Assembly: GCA_030145275.1 (NCBI GenBank)
Contig: JAQYVV010000028.1
Location: 1-36,847 of the forward strand
Reading direction: 5' to 3'
Origin: Desulfurivibrionaceae bacterium
GTDB lineage: Bacteria > Desulfobacterota > Desulfobulbia > Desulfobulbales > VMSU01
DNA length: 36,847 nucleotides
The notes beneath the pieces are model-generated. The model saw nothing but the letters and a program-made list of their open reading frames with translations. It was not told the origin of the DNA and did not search any database. Made by a program: the position numbers and the translations under genes. Numbering within the stretch: position 1 is the stretch's first letter; every line of letters begins with the position of its first letter. Shown here in pieces: positions 25,335-33,228 of this stretch.

Positions 25335-25986
25335 GTGAGTTCTCCTCGGTGTTAATTGGAAGGGCACATTCTGCGTACTATTATAATGTCAGGCATGTTA
25401 GGGCGTCAGCTTATAAGTGGCTAAAGACAATACAATAAAAGTGCATGCTACAGCGAGTATAATAAAACATAAAAGGCTGGAAAGGTAAAGGAAGGTGGGA
25501 GGTGGGAGATGGTAAGAAGGTGGAAAAAAGAAACCCCCGGGCCGCCACCCAGGGGTTAAGTACAAGGAGAAACTTTCTCGTTTTTAGAAGTAAGGAGTAA
25601 GTTACTTGTTATTACAAAAGCATTTTGTGTGCCGCCACAACTCGTCAGTCTTTGCTTTGAGGGAAAAGAACGTTGAGCCAGGGGGTTAGTCTATGTTGTC
25701 GTTGTCTCCTAGGCATAGCGGTGGATGGGTGGGTAAAATTTTTTTGGGATAAATATGCGCCAATTATTCTTCCCGAAGACGCAATCTGCGTTGTTGGCGG
25801 AAGGTTGCTACGCGGTGTAGGCTAAGCAGAAAATGGTTGAAAAAAATAAGGTTATTATTTATTAAACCCCTGTAGTTTTGATAAAAAATATTAAATTGTG
25901 ATTTGTAATCAGTTTTGAAATGACATTGTTTCGTTAAGGGGAAGTTGTAGTTTTGCGTCTATGTTGCAAAAAAAATGGCGGAAAGC
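25335..25986. other. Non-coding, hairpin-rich region between ftsH and the nrfD cluster
   Basis: No gene is found in 650 bp. The left part must hold the ftsH promoter. Several hairpins are visible: the terminator-like structure at 25532-25557; AAGTAA/TTACTT near 25589-25608; ACAAAA/TTTTGT near 25614-25628; ACGCA/TGCGT near 25780-25793. The density of structure suggests a non-coding RNA, but no known class is recognised on either strand. Confidence 0.45.
25524..25557 (-). terminator. Intrinsic terminator on the minus strand
   Basis: Stem AACCCC/GGGGTT (25532-25537, 25552-25557) with an inner GGG/CCC helix. Read on the minus strand, it is followed by TTTCTTTTTT. No annotated minus-strand gene ends here, so the transcript it would terminate is unknown. 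Confidence 0.65.
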
Positions 25987-26015
25987 TTGACAATGCCAAT
26001 TTGCAAGTTTAGACT
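25987..26015 (+). promoter_or_regulatory. Sigma-70-type promoter for the first nrfD module
   Basis: A perfect -35 box TTGACA (25987-25992), a 17-bp spacer and TAGACT (26010-26015, four of six matches) face the small gene at 26264 and nrfD. A start near 26022 would give a leader of about 240 nt containing the structured element. Confidence 0.65.
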
Positions 26016-26068
26016 AATTTTAAAGATGGCAAGTATGTTTTGGTTGTGTCAATGATGGATCTTAACAA

Positions 26069-26220
26069 AGGAGGGCTTCGGGCAAATAAATAAAACCAGG
26101 GAAACCGAAGAGGCGATCCGCCAATTGTCAGTTCGGTAGAGGTGCTTATGGCATTTCGGCCCTAGTAAAAGCATCATGTCTTTTTGCGTAGCTGAGCACC
26201 TGTCCTGGTAGGAGGGCGTC
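26069..26220 (+). promoter_or_regulatory. Structured 5' leader (possible riboswitch or attenuator)
   Basis: Helices are CTTCGG/CCGAAG (26076-26081, 26105-26110), GGCG/CGCC (26112-26115, 26119-26122) and AGGTGCT/AGCACCT (26140-26146, 26195-26201). The last closes a 48-nt loop. The element is bounded by near-identical AGGAGGGCTTC (26069) and AGGAGGGCGTC (26210). The conserved-looking GGGCAAA and GAGGCGATCCGCC segments recall metal-cofactor riboswitches, but I cannot assign a class. Downstream genes are a small membrane protein and NrfD. Confidence 0.5.
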
Positions 26221-26263
26221 TGAGCTTAAAAGTTCATGGGCACAAATTTTCAAGGAGGAGCAA

Positions 26264-26389
26264 ATGGAAGGCGTATTTTTTCTCGTTTTTTGGATTGGTT
26301 GCGCTGCACTCCACACCTTGTTTGATCTGAAGGTCAAGCCTGTGATTCTTGGATGTCGTGAGGATGAAGAGAATTTCCGACATTTTTGA
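26264..26389 (+). CDS. 41-residue membrane-anchored protein upstream of nrfD
   Basis: ATG 26264 is preceded by AAGGAGGAG, a near-perfect ribosome binding site. The product (MEGVFFLVFWIGCAALHTLF, then DLKVKPVILGCREDEENFRHF) has one N-terminal membrane helix with a Cys at 13. A short charged tail follows with a second Cys at 31. It ends 81 bp before nrfD in the same direction and sits in the same transcript. A 77-residue membrane protein holds the equivalent place before the second nrfD. It is probably a small accessory subunit; no homologue is recognised. Confidence 0.6.
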   Translation: MEGVFFLVFWIGCAALHTLFDLKVKPVILGCREDEENFRHF

Positions 26390-26470
26390 GATGACCAGAT
26401 TTTTTGTTTAATATAGTGGGTCGCTTGTAGGCCTCCTGCTGATGGAAAAAAATTGTGAGGAGAGAGTGTG

Positions 26471-27664
26471 ATGAATAATATTCTTGCGAAAGTGTTGCCC
26501 CAGGATCAGGGGCTCGAAGTTTCGGCTTCTGGTAAGTACAACGCCGCAATAGGTATCTTTGGTCTTTTGTTTCTTGTTGGTCTGGCTGCTGGTGGACACG
26601 CTTTTTATATCGGCCATGAGCATGCCTATGGTAATACCCGCGAGGTGCCATGGGGGCTGCTTATTGCCGCCTATGTTTTCTTTGTTGTAACATCTACAGG
26701 CCTTTGTCTGGTTTCTTCAATTGGTCATGTCTTTGGTGTGGAGCAATTTAAGCCCATCGCAAAGCGTTCTGTTTTTATGGCAATCTCCACTATTATTGCT
26801 GGTTTTGTTGTTATCGGGTTTGAAATTGAGAATCCATGGCGCATGGCTATCTATAATATGACATCTCCTAACCTGACCTCTAATATCTGGTGGATGGGCA
26901 CCCTTTATGGCGCCTATCTCTTTTTTATGCTTATTGAGTTCGCCCTGTTGCAGATGGGTAAGCATAAAGAGGCCGGTATGTTAGGTCTGCTCGGCGTTGT
27001 GTCAGGTATTGCTGCCCATTCAAATCTTGGTGCAGTTTTCGGCCTTCTCAATGGCCGTGAGTTCTGGCATGGACCCTATATGCCCATCTATTTCATTACC
27101 TCTGCGATGATGTCTGGTTGTGCTGCCGTGGTTTTCTTTACCTGGATCGGCTATAAGGCCAATGGTTGGGAGATGAGTGATGAGCTTAAAGCTTCTCTTG
27201 GCTCTACTGCAAAATTGGGCGCTCTTTTGATTACTGTTATTATGTTCTTTACCTGCTGGAAGATGATTTCTGGTGTAAGTGGTCAGCCTCCTGGAAAATA
27301 TGAAGCTATGATGAGCCTCATTTCTGGTCCTTATGCAACTAATTTTTGGGTTGGCGAGGTCATGATGGGACTTGTTATTCCTTTCGTTATAATCCTTGCT
27401 GTTCGCGCCAAGTCCATGACAGGCCTTTTTATCGCCTCTGTCTCCAGTGTTATTGGTATCTTCTTTATGCGTTATGACCTGGTTGTTGTTGGTATGATTG
27501 TCCCCCATTTTCATGGCTTAAATATTATAGACCTGCCTCATCTCTTTCCTTACACACCTACCTTTCACGAGATTGCCGTTGTGGCTGGTGCCATGGGTCT
27601 TTGTGGTATGATGTTCCTGATGGGCGAGAAGCTCTTTAAGGGGCATTTGTCAGAAGACCACTAA
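26471..27664 (+). CDS. nrfD: NrfD/PsrC-family integral membrane quinone-interacting subunit (copy 1)
   Basis: A 397-residue polytopic protein. ATG 26471 follows AGGAG at eight bases; a GTG one codon earlier is possible. NrfD/PsrC proteins anchor periplasmic FeS and molybdopterin subunits and exchange electrons with quinones. Eight or more membrane helices are visible. Family landmarks are NTREVPWGLLIAAYVFF, STGLCL, GFEIENPWRMAIYN and SNIWWMGTLYGAYLFFMLIE near the quinone site. Downstream are ISGPYATNFWVGEVMMG and FMRYDLVVVGMIVPHFHG. It is clearly paralogous to the protein at 34425-35609. The gene lies downstream of the structured leader and the 41-residue protein, and upstream of merR copy 1. 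No catalytic subunit gene is adjacent. Confidence 0.92.
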   Translation: MNNILAKVLPQDQGLEVSASGKYNAAIGIFGLLFLVGLAAGGHAFYIGHEHAYGNTREVPWGLLIAAYVFFVVTSTGLCLVSSIGHVFGVEQFKPIAKRSVFMAISTIIAGFVVIGFEIENPWRMAIYNMTSPNLTSNIWWMGTLYGAYLFFMLIEFALLQMGKHKEAGMLGLLGVVSGIAAHSNLGAVFGLLNGREFWHGPYMPIYFITSAMMSGCAAVVFFTWIGYKANGWEMSDELKASLGSTAKLGALLITVIMFFTCWKMISGVSGQPPGKYEAMMSLISGPYATNFWVGEVMMGLVIPFVIILAVRAKSMTGLFIASVSSVIGIFFMRYDLVVVGMIVPHFHGLNIIDLPHLFPYTPTFHEIAVVAGAMGLCGMMFLMGEKLFKGHLSEDH

Positions 27665-27687
27665 TACTTCTTGGAAATCTGGTACGG

Positions 27688-27717
27688 GTATGGGTGGCAG
27701 TTTTTTGCCACCCATAC
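27688..27717 (+). promoter_or_regulatory. Intercistronic hairpin between nrfD copy 1 and merR copy 1
   Basis: Perfect 12-bp arms GTATGGGTGGCA and TGCCACCCATAC surround a GTTTTT loop. No U run follows, so full termination is unlikely. It may protect the nrfD mRNA end or attenuate merR expression. An analogous hairpin follows nrfD copy 2. Confidence 0.75.
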
Positions 27718-27754
27718 ACTGCACAGTAAGAAGGATTTTTTTAAGGAGGATATT

Positions 27755-28201
27755 ATGGCGCGAAAGAAAGTTGAAGTGAAACCCTTAAGGTCTGATTTGC
27801 CAATATATCCCATCGGGGTAGCGGCAAAACTTCTTGGGGTTCATCCTCGTACTCTTCGTATTTATGAGGCAGAGGGACTTGTTAAACCGACTCAGCAGAG
27901 TGGTGCACGGCGATTGTATTCACCGAATGACATTCAATGGGTCGAATGTTTGCGCTCAATTATTCATGATCAGGGTATCTCGATCCCAGGTTTAAAGAAG
28001 TTGTTGACCCTGGTGCCCTGTTGGGATGTCGCAGAGTGTTCAAAGGATGTTCATGAGTCTTGCGAGGCCAAGGTGGACTGGGCTGTGCCAAGGACGTTGC
28101 ACCGTGTCGGTGATGAAGAAGATCGTAAGCGGGCGAAAGCGGCAGATAAGCAAAAGGGAAAGAAGGTTGTTCCTGGAAAAAAGCAAGTATCACCTGGGTG
28201 A
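27755..28201 (+). CDS. MerR-family regulator with a CX5CX7C motif (copy 1)
   Basis: ATG 27755 has AAGGAGGA upstream; the open frame starting at 27671 runs through the hairpin and lacks a site. The 148-residue protein has a MerR winged helix at 17-70 (IYPIGVAAKLLGVHPRTLRI, then YEAEGLVKP and SARRLYS-like wing). Next comes DIQWVECLRSIIHDQGISIP. The effector region has Cys89-X5-Cys95-X7-Cys103, plus Cys65. The last 40 residues are very basic (KAADKQKGKKVVPGKKQ). The second MerR in this window has the same four cysteines at the same spacing. A metal ion, Fe-S cluster or redox signal is a plausible effector. It probably controls the nrfD module it ends. Confidence 0.9.
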   Translation: MARKKVEVKPLRSDLPIYPIGVAAKLLGVHPRTLRIYEAEGLVKPTQQSGARRLYSPNDIQWVECLRSIIHDQGISIPGLKKLLTLVPCWDVAECSKDVHESCEAKVDWAVPRTLHRVGDEEDRKRAKAADKQKGKKVVPGKKQVSPG

Positions 28202-28291
28202 TTTTTGGTGGTAAACAGTCTGTTGACGCTGCGGCTCAAAAAGCTTGCTGTTGATGCCGAGCTTCTGTTTGTTCAGGTGAAAAGCTAAAAA

Positions 28292-28329
28292 AAAGGGGAT
28301 TACGCGTTAAGGCGTAATCCCCTTTCTTT
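28292..28329. terminator. Bidirectional intrinsic terminator
   Basis: A perfect 14-bp stem, AAAGGGGATTACGC/GCGTAATCCCCTTT (28292-28305, 28312-28325), with a GTTAAG loop, is flanked by A and T runs. It separates merR copy 1 from the convergent sigma-54 regulator. Confidence 0.95.
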
Positions 28330-28349
28330 TGGTCTACACGCAGGGATTG

Positions 28350-30746
28350 TCAGTTTGCGTCGTCGCGTGACAACTTATATTTGTTTATTTTCCGGCGCAA
28401 CGTGTCCTTTGAGATGCCAAGCTCGCGACAGGTTGTCATCTTCTTCCATTTGTTTTTGGTCAGTGAGGCGGCAATTGCCGTTTTCTCAATCTCTTCGAGG
28501 GATTGACACATTCCGGGGGTGAAAATAGCACCGGCAGGATTTTCTTTTTGGCCGGTATCGGGTGCAAAAGGTTCGGGCAGATGTTCTGGCTGGATAAAGC
28601 CTCCAGGGCATAGAATAAAGGCATATTCGATAATGTTTTCGAGTTCGCGAATGTTGCCTGGGAAGTTATAATGCATAAGAAGGGAAAGGGCGTTGTCGGA
28701 AATGCCGACTATGTCCTTTCCTTGCTGGGCACTGAATTTTGAGGTGAAATGCTCAATAAGGAGAGGGATATCCTCCATTCGTTCACGCAGGGGTGGCAGC
28801 TGTATTTTTACCACGTTAAGGCGATAAAAGAGATCCTCGCGGAAGGCATCTTCCTTGACCAGGGCCTGGAGGTCGCGGTTGGTGGCGGTGATGATGCGAA
28901 CATCTGCTTGTATTGGGTCATTTGAACCAAGGGACTCATATGTCTTTTGTTGCAGCACCCTGAGAAGTTTTACCTGAAGAGATTGGGGGATGTCGCCAAT
29001 CTCATCAAGAAAGATGGTGCCCTCTTCAGCTGCGGCAAAGCGCCCTTGTTTGTCCTTTTTGGCATCTGTAAAAGCTCCAGCCTTGTAACCAAAGAGTTCT
29101 GACTCTAATAGGGTGTCTGGTAGGGCGCCGCAGTTAACCGTGACAAAGGCTTTGTTGCTGCGAGACGAGGCATTATAGATGGCCCGGGCCACAAGCTCTT
29201 TTCCTGTGCCGCTCTCACCAAGGATGAGAACATTGCTGGGGCTGCGGGCAATCTCCGGCAGGATATTGAAGATGCGCTGCATGGATGGACTCTTTGAGAT
29301 GATTTCATCAAAGGTGTAGCGCATGGTGAGCTGTTTGCGCAGGCTGTCAAGGATGGAGAGGTCGCGAAACGTTTCCACACCGCCAAGAACATTGCCCTCA
29401 TGGTCCAAAAGGGGAGAGGCGCTGATCGATATGGGAACCCTTTTCCCAGCCTTGGTCTCTATAGAAATGGAACGATTTGTTACTGGTTTGCCACTGTACA
29501 ACGCTTGGGCTATGGCGCATGATTTGCCACAGATGGAGGAATGAAAGACGTCGCTACAGTATCTGCCGATGGCGTCATCGCGATGCCAGCCCGTAATTTG
29601 TTCGGCAGCCCGGTTAAAAGAGGTGATCTGCCAGTTGCGGTCGACGGTGAAAACGCCATCGGCAACCGAGTCAATAATCAGGTCATTCTTGATGCTGGCG
29701 GTAATGTCACGAAAGGTTTCCACACCGCCGATGACATTGCCTTCAAGGTCAAGCAGCGGAGCAGCACTGATTGAGATGGGGAGGGTGGCCCCATCCTTGT
29801 TCTTGACAAAGATGGAGCGATCAACGATTTCTTTGCCCAGGTCAATGGCCTGGTTGAGGATGCATTCTTTGCCGCAGACAGAAGATTGAAAGATTCCACT
29901 GCACCGCTTACCTATGACATCTTCGCGTTTCCAGCCAGTAATAGCCTCGGCTGCCCGGTTGAAGGATGTAATGTGCCAATTATCGTCTACTGTGAAGACG
30001 CCATCGGCGACCGAGTCAAGGATGAGATCGTTTTTTAAGGTGGCTGTTATGTCGCGAAAGGTTTCTACGCCGCCAATAATATTGCCGCCAGGATCGAGGA
30101 GGGGGGCGGCACTGATGGATATAGGCTTTTTGTTCCCCGCCTTGGTGGTGATGGTGAGGTTGTGGTCGACTATGCTATTTTTTTCTTGAATTGATTTGGC
30201 CAGGAGGCATTGTTCGCGAGGGGTGCTTGACTTGAAAATGTCGTAACAATTATGGCCGAGAACCTCTTTGCGGGTCCAGCCGGTGATAGTTTCAGCTGCC
30301 TTGTTAAAGGATGTAATATGGCTATCCTTGTCCACTGTGAAGACACCATCGGCAACTGAGTCCATAGCCAGGTCATTGGTGTGGCTTGTGTCTTCAATCT
30401 CGGTAAACGTTATTGCCGCTCCGTTTATATTGCCGCTTTCGTCTGGAAGTGGAATGGCTGAAATGGATACAGCGATAGGCGTATCAGTGTCGATGTTGTC
30501 GATGACCATTCTGAAGTTGGTCATGGCACGGCCAGAGGCAAGCGGGCCATAGAGGCTGCAAAGATTGGTGAAACGCTCATATTGGCTGAAGGCATCGCGG
30601 CAATTTTTGCCAATCATGTCTTCCTTTTTTAGGCCAAGGAGGGTTTCGGCACTCCTGCTAAACGAGGTTATTTCCCAGTTATTGTTAACTGTAAATATAG
30701 CGTCAGTAATTTTGTTGGGAATAGGTTGCTTGTTGCTATCGTCCAT
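28350..30746 (-). CDS. Sigma-54-dependent transcriptional activator with four PAS domains
   Basis: From ATG 30746 (AGGA five bases upstream) the protein has 798 residues; the upstream TTG codons add only seven. Four PAS domains lie at about 13-118, 127-236, 243-350 and 358-465. The last three are near-repeats beginning DSVADGVFTVD and ending GGVETFRD. Each PAS has two to three Cys after the central helix, for example Cys282, Cys291 and Cys295. The AAA+ domain (478-705) has Walker A GESGTGKE (510-517), GAFTDA at 557-562 in place of GAFTGA, and Walker B GTIFLDEIGD (576-585). A Fis-type helix-turn-helix ends the protein (about 755-790). There is no receiver domain, so it is a cytoplasmic one-component sensor, perhaps redox-sensing. 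Its targets may include the neighbouring respiratory genes. Confidence 0.95.
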   Translation of the reverse strand: MDDSNKQPIPNKITDAIFTVNNNWEITSFSRSAETLLGLKKEDMIGKNCRDAFSQYERFTNLCSLYGPLASGRAMTNFRMVIDNIDTDTPIAVSISAIPLPDESGNINGAAITFTEIEDTSHTNDLAMDSVADGVFTVDKDSHITSFNKAAETITGWTRKEVLGHNCYDIFKSSTPREQCLLAKSIQEKNSIVDHNLTITTKAGNKKPISISAAPLLDPGGNIIGGVETFRDITATLKNDLILDSVADGVFTVDDNWHITSFNRAAEAITGWKREDVIGKRCSGIFQSSVCGKECILNQAIDLGKEIVDRSIFVKNKDGATLPISISAAPLLDLEGNVIGGVETFRDITASIKNDLIIDSVADGVFTVDRNWQITSFNRAAEQITGWHRDDAIGRYCSDVFHSSICGKSCAIAQALYSGKPVTNRSISIETKAGKRVPISISASPLLDHEGNVLGGVETFRDLSILDSLRKQLTMRYTFDEIISKSPSMQRIFNILPEIARSPSNVLILGESGTGKELVARAIYNASSRSNKAFVTVNCGALPDTLLESELFGYKAGAFTDAKKDKQGRFAAAEEGTIFLDEIGDIPQSLQVKLLRVLQQKTYESLGSNDPIQADVRIITATNRDLQALVKEDAFREDLFYRLNVVKIQLPPLRERMEDIPLLIEHFTSKFSAQQGKDIVGISDNALSLLMHYNFPGNIRELENIIEYAFILCPGGFIQPEHLPEPFAPDTGQKENPAGAIFTPGMCQSLEEIEKTAIAASLTKNKWKKMTTCRELGISKDTLRRKINKYKLSRDDAN

Positions 30747-30940
30747 GCTGTTCCTTGTTTTCAACAAAGGTGCCGTGAGGCAATTTTTTTTAAAAAAAGT
30801 TTAGGTGAGAATCAGGATAACAGGGGGGGAAGAAGAGAATGTATCAACTGATTGTTGAAAGGCACTTTAGCCTGTCATGGGCACAGGGTCAACGATCTTT
30901 GCTTAAAAGAAGATCGATGTTTGATAGGGGAGTGGTTGGA

Positions 30941-31306
30941 TTAAATCATTGTAAGTGTGGAAAGGAGTCCATGCTGGTTGGCAATGAATTCCTCAAGTTG
31001 CAGTTCTTGGTGTGCTGAGAGGGAGCCGAATTCTAGGGCGTGACGGTACGGGCCGGTCTTGTCTGGGGTCACGATGTTGGGGTAGATGAGCGAACAGCTG
31101 ACTTCTTCAATAAGTAAGGTCGAATTGTCTAGGAGAAGGTCAATGGTAAAGACACCCAGGGGCCAGTTATTACCGGTGAGGTGGCGAAAGGATAACCCCT
31201 TCATGCTGATGTCGACTATTTCTCCTGATCCGTCAGAGCAATAAAGGAGGGATTGATCATTAATTTCAATCCTCTCTTCGAGACGACTTTCTGATATTTT
31301 ATTCAT
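30941..31306 (-). CDS. PilZ-domain protein (c-di-GMP binding)
   Basis: A 121-residue single-domain protein. The c-di-GMP signature is present as RLEER (residues 8-12, the RxxxR element) and DISMKGLSF (about 32-40, the [DN]xSxxG element). A beta-barrel pattern follows and the C-terminal helix is long. GGGGAGAA precedes the ATG on the minus strand. It is transcribed leftward, like the sigma-54 regulator 194 bp downstream, and may share its transcript. It would couple c-di-GMP to a partner protein, which is not identifiable here. Confidence 0.85.
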   Translation of the reverse strand: MNKISESRLEERIEINDQSLLYCSDGSGEIVDISMKGLSFRHLTGNNWPLGVFTIDLLLDNSTLLIEEVSCSLIYPNIVTPDKTGPYRHALEFGSLSAHQELQLEEFIANQHGLLSTLTMI

Positions 31307-31820
31307 GGAATTCTCCCCCTTCCACTCATATGCAAAAAAAAGAATTGTGGTTAGTTTTTTTGCATGACTAATGATAGGTTTTGCAAGACGGAAAAGTCAA
31401 AGTAAAATTTTCTATTTCTTTAGTGTTATGGTCGGACTTCATGCCAGTATGTTGGGGCGGGAGGAAAGATCTGTGATTCTTTTTATCGTTTGAGATGCTC
31501 TGTCTTGAAGGGAAAATATTCTTGACAGTGGCAGGATTTCATGCTTGCATGCATGGCGTTACTGGAGGCTGGATTTTGCGTAAACTTTACAGTGTAGATT
31601 TATACAATCTTCACATCTTCAGTTTGGCAAGTTGTTGTCTGTAGATTTTTTTGTTAGATTGAGCGGCGCGTCATTAAGGAACAAAAAGTGGCGAGCAGAA
31701 TTATACGACTAAAATGAGAAACCCAATGTGTCTCATATGGTTCATCTGCTTTTGGTAAGGGCAGCTGGCTGTTTTTGTGGGGCTGGTAAATTTGAAGTTA
31801 TCTTACTTGAGGAGTAACGA
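31307..31820. promoter_or_regulatory. Divergent intergenic region between pilZ and the ferredoxin gene
   Basis: No gene is present. TTGACA at 31522-31527 with a 17-bp spacer to TTGCAT (31545-31550) is a possible sigma-70 promoter. A TGGC (31529) followed by TGC at slightly wrong spacing is a poor sigma-54 match. A CATGC-rich patch (31540-31556) could be an operator. A GAGG ribosome binding site precedes ATG 31821. Confidence 0.4.
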
Positions 31821-32585
31821 ATGAAAGTTAAAGATTTGGAAAAGCTCGAAAATGAGGGAACAGAGTCTTTGCCTTCAGAAGAGCGTCGGCGTTTTTTGCA
31901 ATTCGGCCTTTCTGTCACCGGAGTCTTTTTAGGTGGTACTGTACTGTCTCTAAGCTCTGCTAAAGATGCTCAGGGAGCCTTGGGTGGCATGAGCCCTGCT
32001 AAGAAATATCCCTATAGCCCACATTATACGATGGTTATACGTCAGAATCGTTGCGTGGACTGCGAGCGTTGTAAGGAGGCTTGTGCAACCACAAATAACG
32101 TTCCTGCCCATGGTTACCGTACCACTATTTTAGAGCAAGAGCGTGACCTTGGATCTGGTAAGAAGGAAAGGATTTTCATGCCTGTCCTCTGTAACCACTG
32201 TAATCGTCCTCCTTGCGTTCGTGTTTGTCCGACTTCTGCAACGTATAAGGATAAGGTGACCGGTATTGTTATGATGGATAGAAAGCGTTGTATTGGTTGT
32301 AAAACCTGTATGGCTGCCTGTCCTTATAATGCCCGATACTTTATAGAGACCTGGGGGGTTCGTGCCATTGATAAGTGTAACTTTTGTTATGACACCAAGC
32401 TTAAGGAGACAAATGGCAGGATCACAGCCTGTGCTGAGGCCTGCCCGGCCAAGGTTCGTGTTTTTGGTGATCTCACCGATCCTGAGAGCAGGGCCTATAA
32501 ATTGATTCACGCCCCTGAAAAGGTGGTTTGGGTTCTCCGTCCTGAGACTGGTGCACTGCCAAATGTTTTCTATATGAATGACTAG
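31821..32585 (+). CDS. Tat-exported ferredoxin-type subunit with four [4Fe-4S] clusters
   Basis: A 254-residue electron-transfer subunit of the DsrO/HybA/PsrB group. The Tat signal has ERRRFLQFG (21-29) and a hydrophobic stretch to about 46. Sixteen cysteines in four ligand groups (78/81/84/88, 124/127/132/136, 157/160/163/167 and 186/189/204/208) bind four cubane clusters. The CxxCxxCxxxCP of the third group is classical. It would sit in the periplasm, docked on an NrfD protein, and pass electrons between a quinone and the cytochrome encoded next. Unlike DsrO of dsrMKJOP, it lacks dsrM, dsrK and dsrJ neighbours. An assembly with NrfD copy 2 is inferred from gene order. Confidence 0.93.
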   Translation: MKVKDLEKLENEGTESLPSEERRRFLQFGLSVTGVFLGGTVLSLSSAKDAQGALGGMSPAKKYPYSPHYTMVIRQNRCVDCERCKEACATTNNVPAHGYRTTILEQERDLGSGKKERIFMPVLCNHCNRPPCVRVCPTSATYKDKVTGIVMMDRKRCIGCKTCMAACPYNARYFIETWGVRAIDKCNFCYDTKLKETNGRITACAEACPAKVRVFGDLTDPESRAYKLIHAPEKVVWVLRPETGALPNVFYMND

Positions 32586-32642
32586 GTAATCGTGGTCCGG
32601 TAATTGTCCAGGGCTATTGTTTTTAGAACGTAGCTGATATTT

Positions 32643-32665
32643 TCGATCTTTTTTACCAAGATCGA
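32643..32665 (+). promoter_or_regulatory. Intercistronic hairpin between the ferredoxin and cytochrome genes
   Basis: Eight-bp arms TCGATCTT/AAGATCGA surround a 7-base loop. A second stem, TTAGCG/CGCTAA (32671-32676, 32698-32703), encloses the AGGAGGGCGTC sequence. Both could tune stability or translation of the cytochrome mRNA. Confidence 0.5.
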
Positions 32666-32722
32666 TTTGCTTAGCGAGGCTTCCAAGGAGGGCGTCGCGC
32701 TAATACATACATGAGGGATGCA

Positions 32723-33160
32723 ATGAAATTGAATGATAAGAGCGCTCCAGGCTTGTTACCTTTTTTGTTATTATTGACAGTTGTCTTCTTCTGCGTCGGC
32801 CAGGCCGTTGCCGAAGAAGAGTATGATGAGGAGGCCTATGGGCCTGAGGAGCCAATCGTTTTTGTAAAACCTGTTAAGGCTGTTGATTTTTCTCATAAGA
32901 TCCATACCATGGGTGCTGGTCTTGAGTGTGACAGTTGTCATGATGAGCTTTTTCAGATGGAGGCGGGTACAGCTGAGCAGAATGATGATTTCACCATGGA
33001 ATCTCTCTATGCTGGTAAGTATTGTGGTGCCTGTCATGATGGCGACATGGCTTTTGCCTCTAATAAGCGCTGTACCATCTGTCATATCGGCGTAAAGGGT
33101 TTTGAACGTCTTCATAGTGGTGATGAAGCTCCAGCTGACGGTCACGGTGGTGGTCATTAA
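32723..33160 (+). CDS. Periplasmic triheme c-type cytochrome
   Basis: ATG 32723 follows GAGGG at five bases; ATG 32711 has only a distant site. The 145-residue protein has a signal peptide (about 1-30, ending AVA). Three CXXCH heme sites are at 69-73 (CDSCH), 101-105 (CGACH) and 117-121 (CTICH). Extra histidines (FSHKIH at 57-61, LH at 130-131) can serve as distal ligands. This resembles c7/c3-type triheme domains. A His/Gly-rich tail ends the protein. It follows the ferredoxin gene and precedes a terminator, so the pair forms one unit. It is likely to exchange electrons with the FeS subunit and soluble cytochromes. It is distinct from DsrJ, as far as I can tell. Confidence 0.93.
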   Translation: MKLNDKSAPGLLPFLLLLTVVFFCVGQAVAEEEYDEEAYGPEEPIVFVKPVKAVDFSHKIHTMGAGLECDSCHDELFQMEAGTAEQNDDFTMESLYAGKYCGACHDGDMAFASNKRCTICHIGVKGFERLHSGDEAPADGHGGGH

Positions 33161-33190
33161 GTAATTATTGACCCCAGGTGTAGTTTGTGA

Positions 33191-33228
33191 AACGGCATGG
33201 CGATATTTAATCGCCATGCCGTTTTTTT
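33191..33228 (+). terminator. Intrinsic terminator after the cytochrome gene
   Basis: A 13-bp perfect stem, AACGGCATGGCGA/TCGCCATGCCGTT, with a TATTTAA loop, is followed by seven T. It ends the ferredoxin-cytochrome transcript. Confidence 0.95.

Noticed and set aside
26069..26220. Assignment of the leader to the molybdenum cofactor riboswitch class
   Set aside because: Only short motifs resemble it from memory; without a covariance search the class cannot be claimed, so it is listed only as a structured leader.
31529..31548. Sigma-54 -24/-12 promoter before the ferredoxin gene
   Set aside because: GG and GC are 11 bases apart rather than 10 and the -12 element is poor. It is tempting because a sigma-54 activator is nearby, but not supportable.
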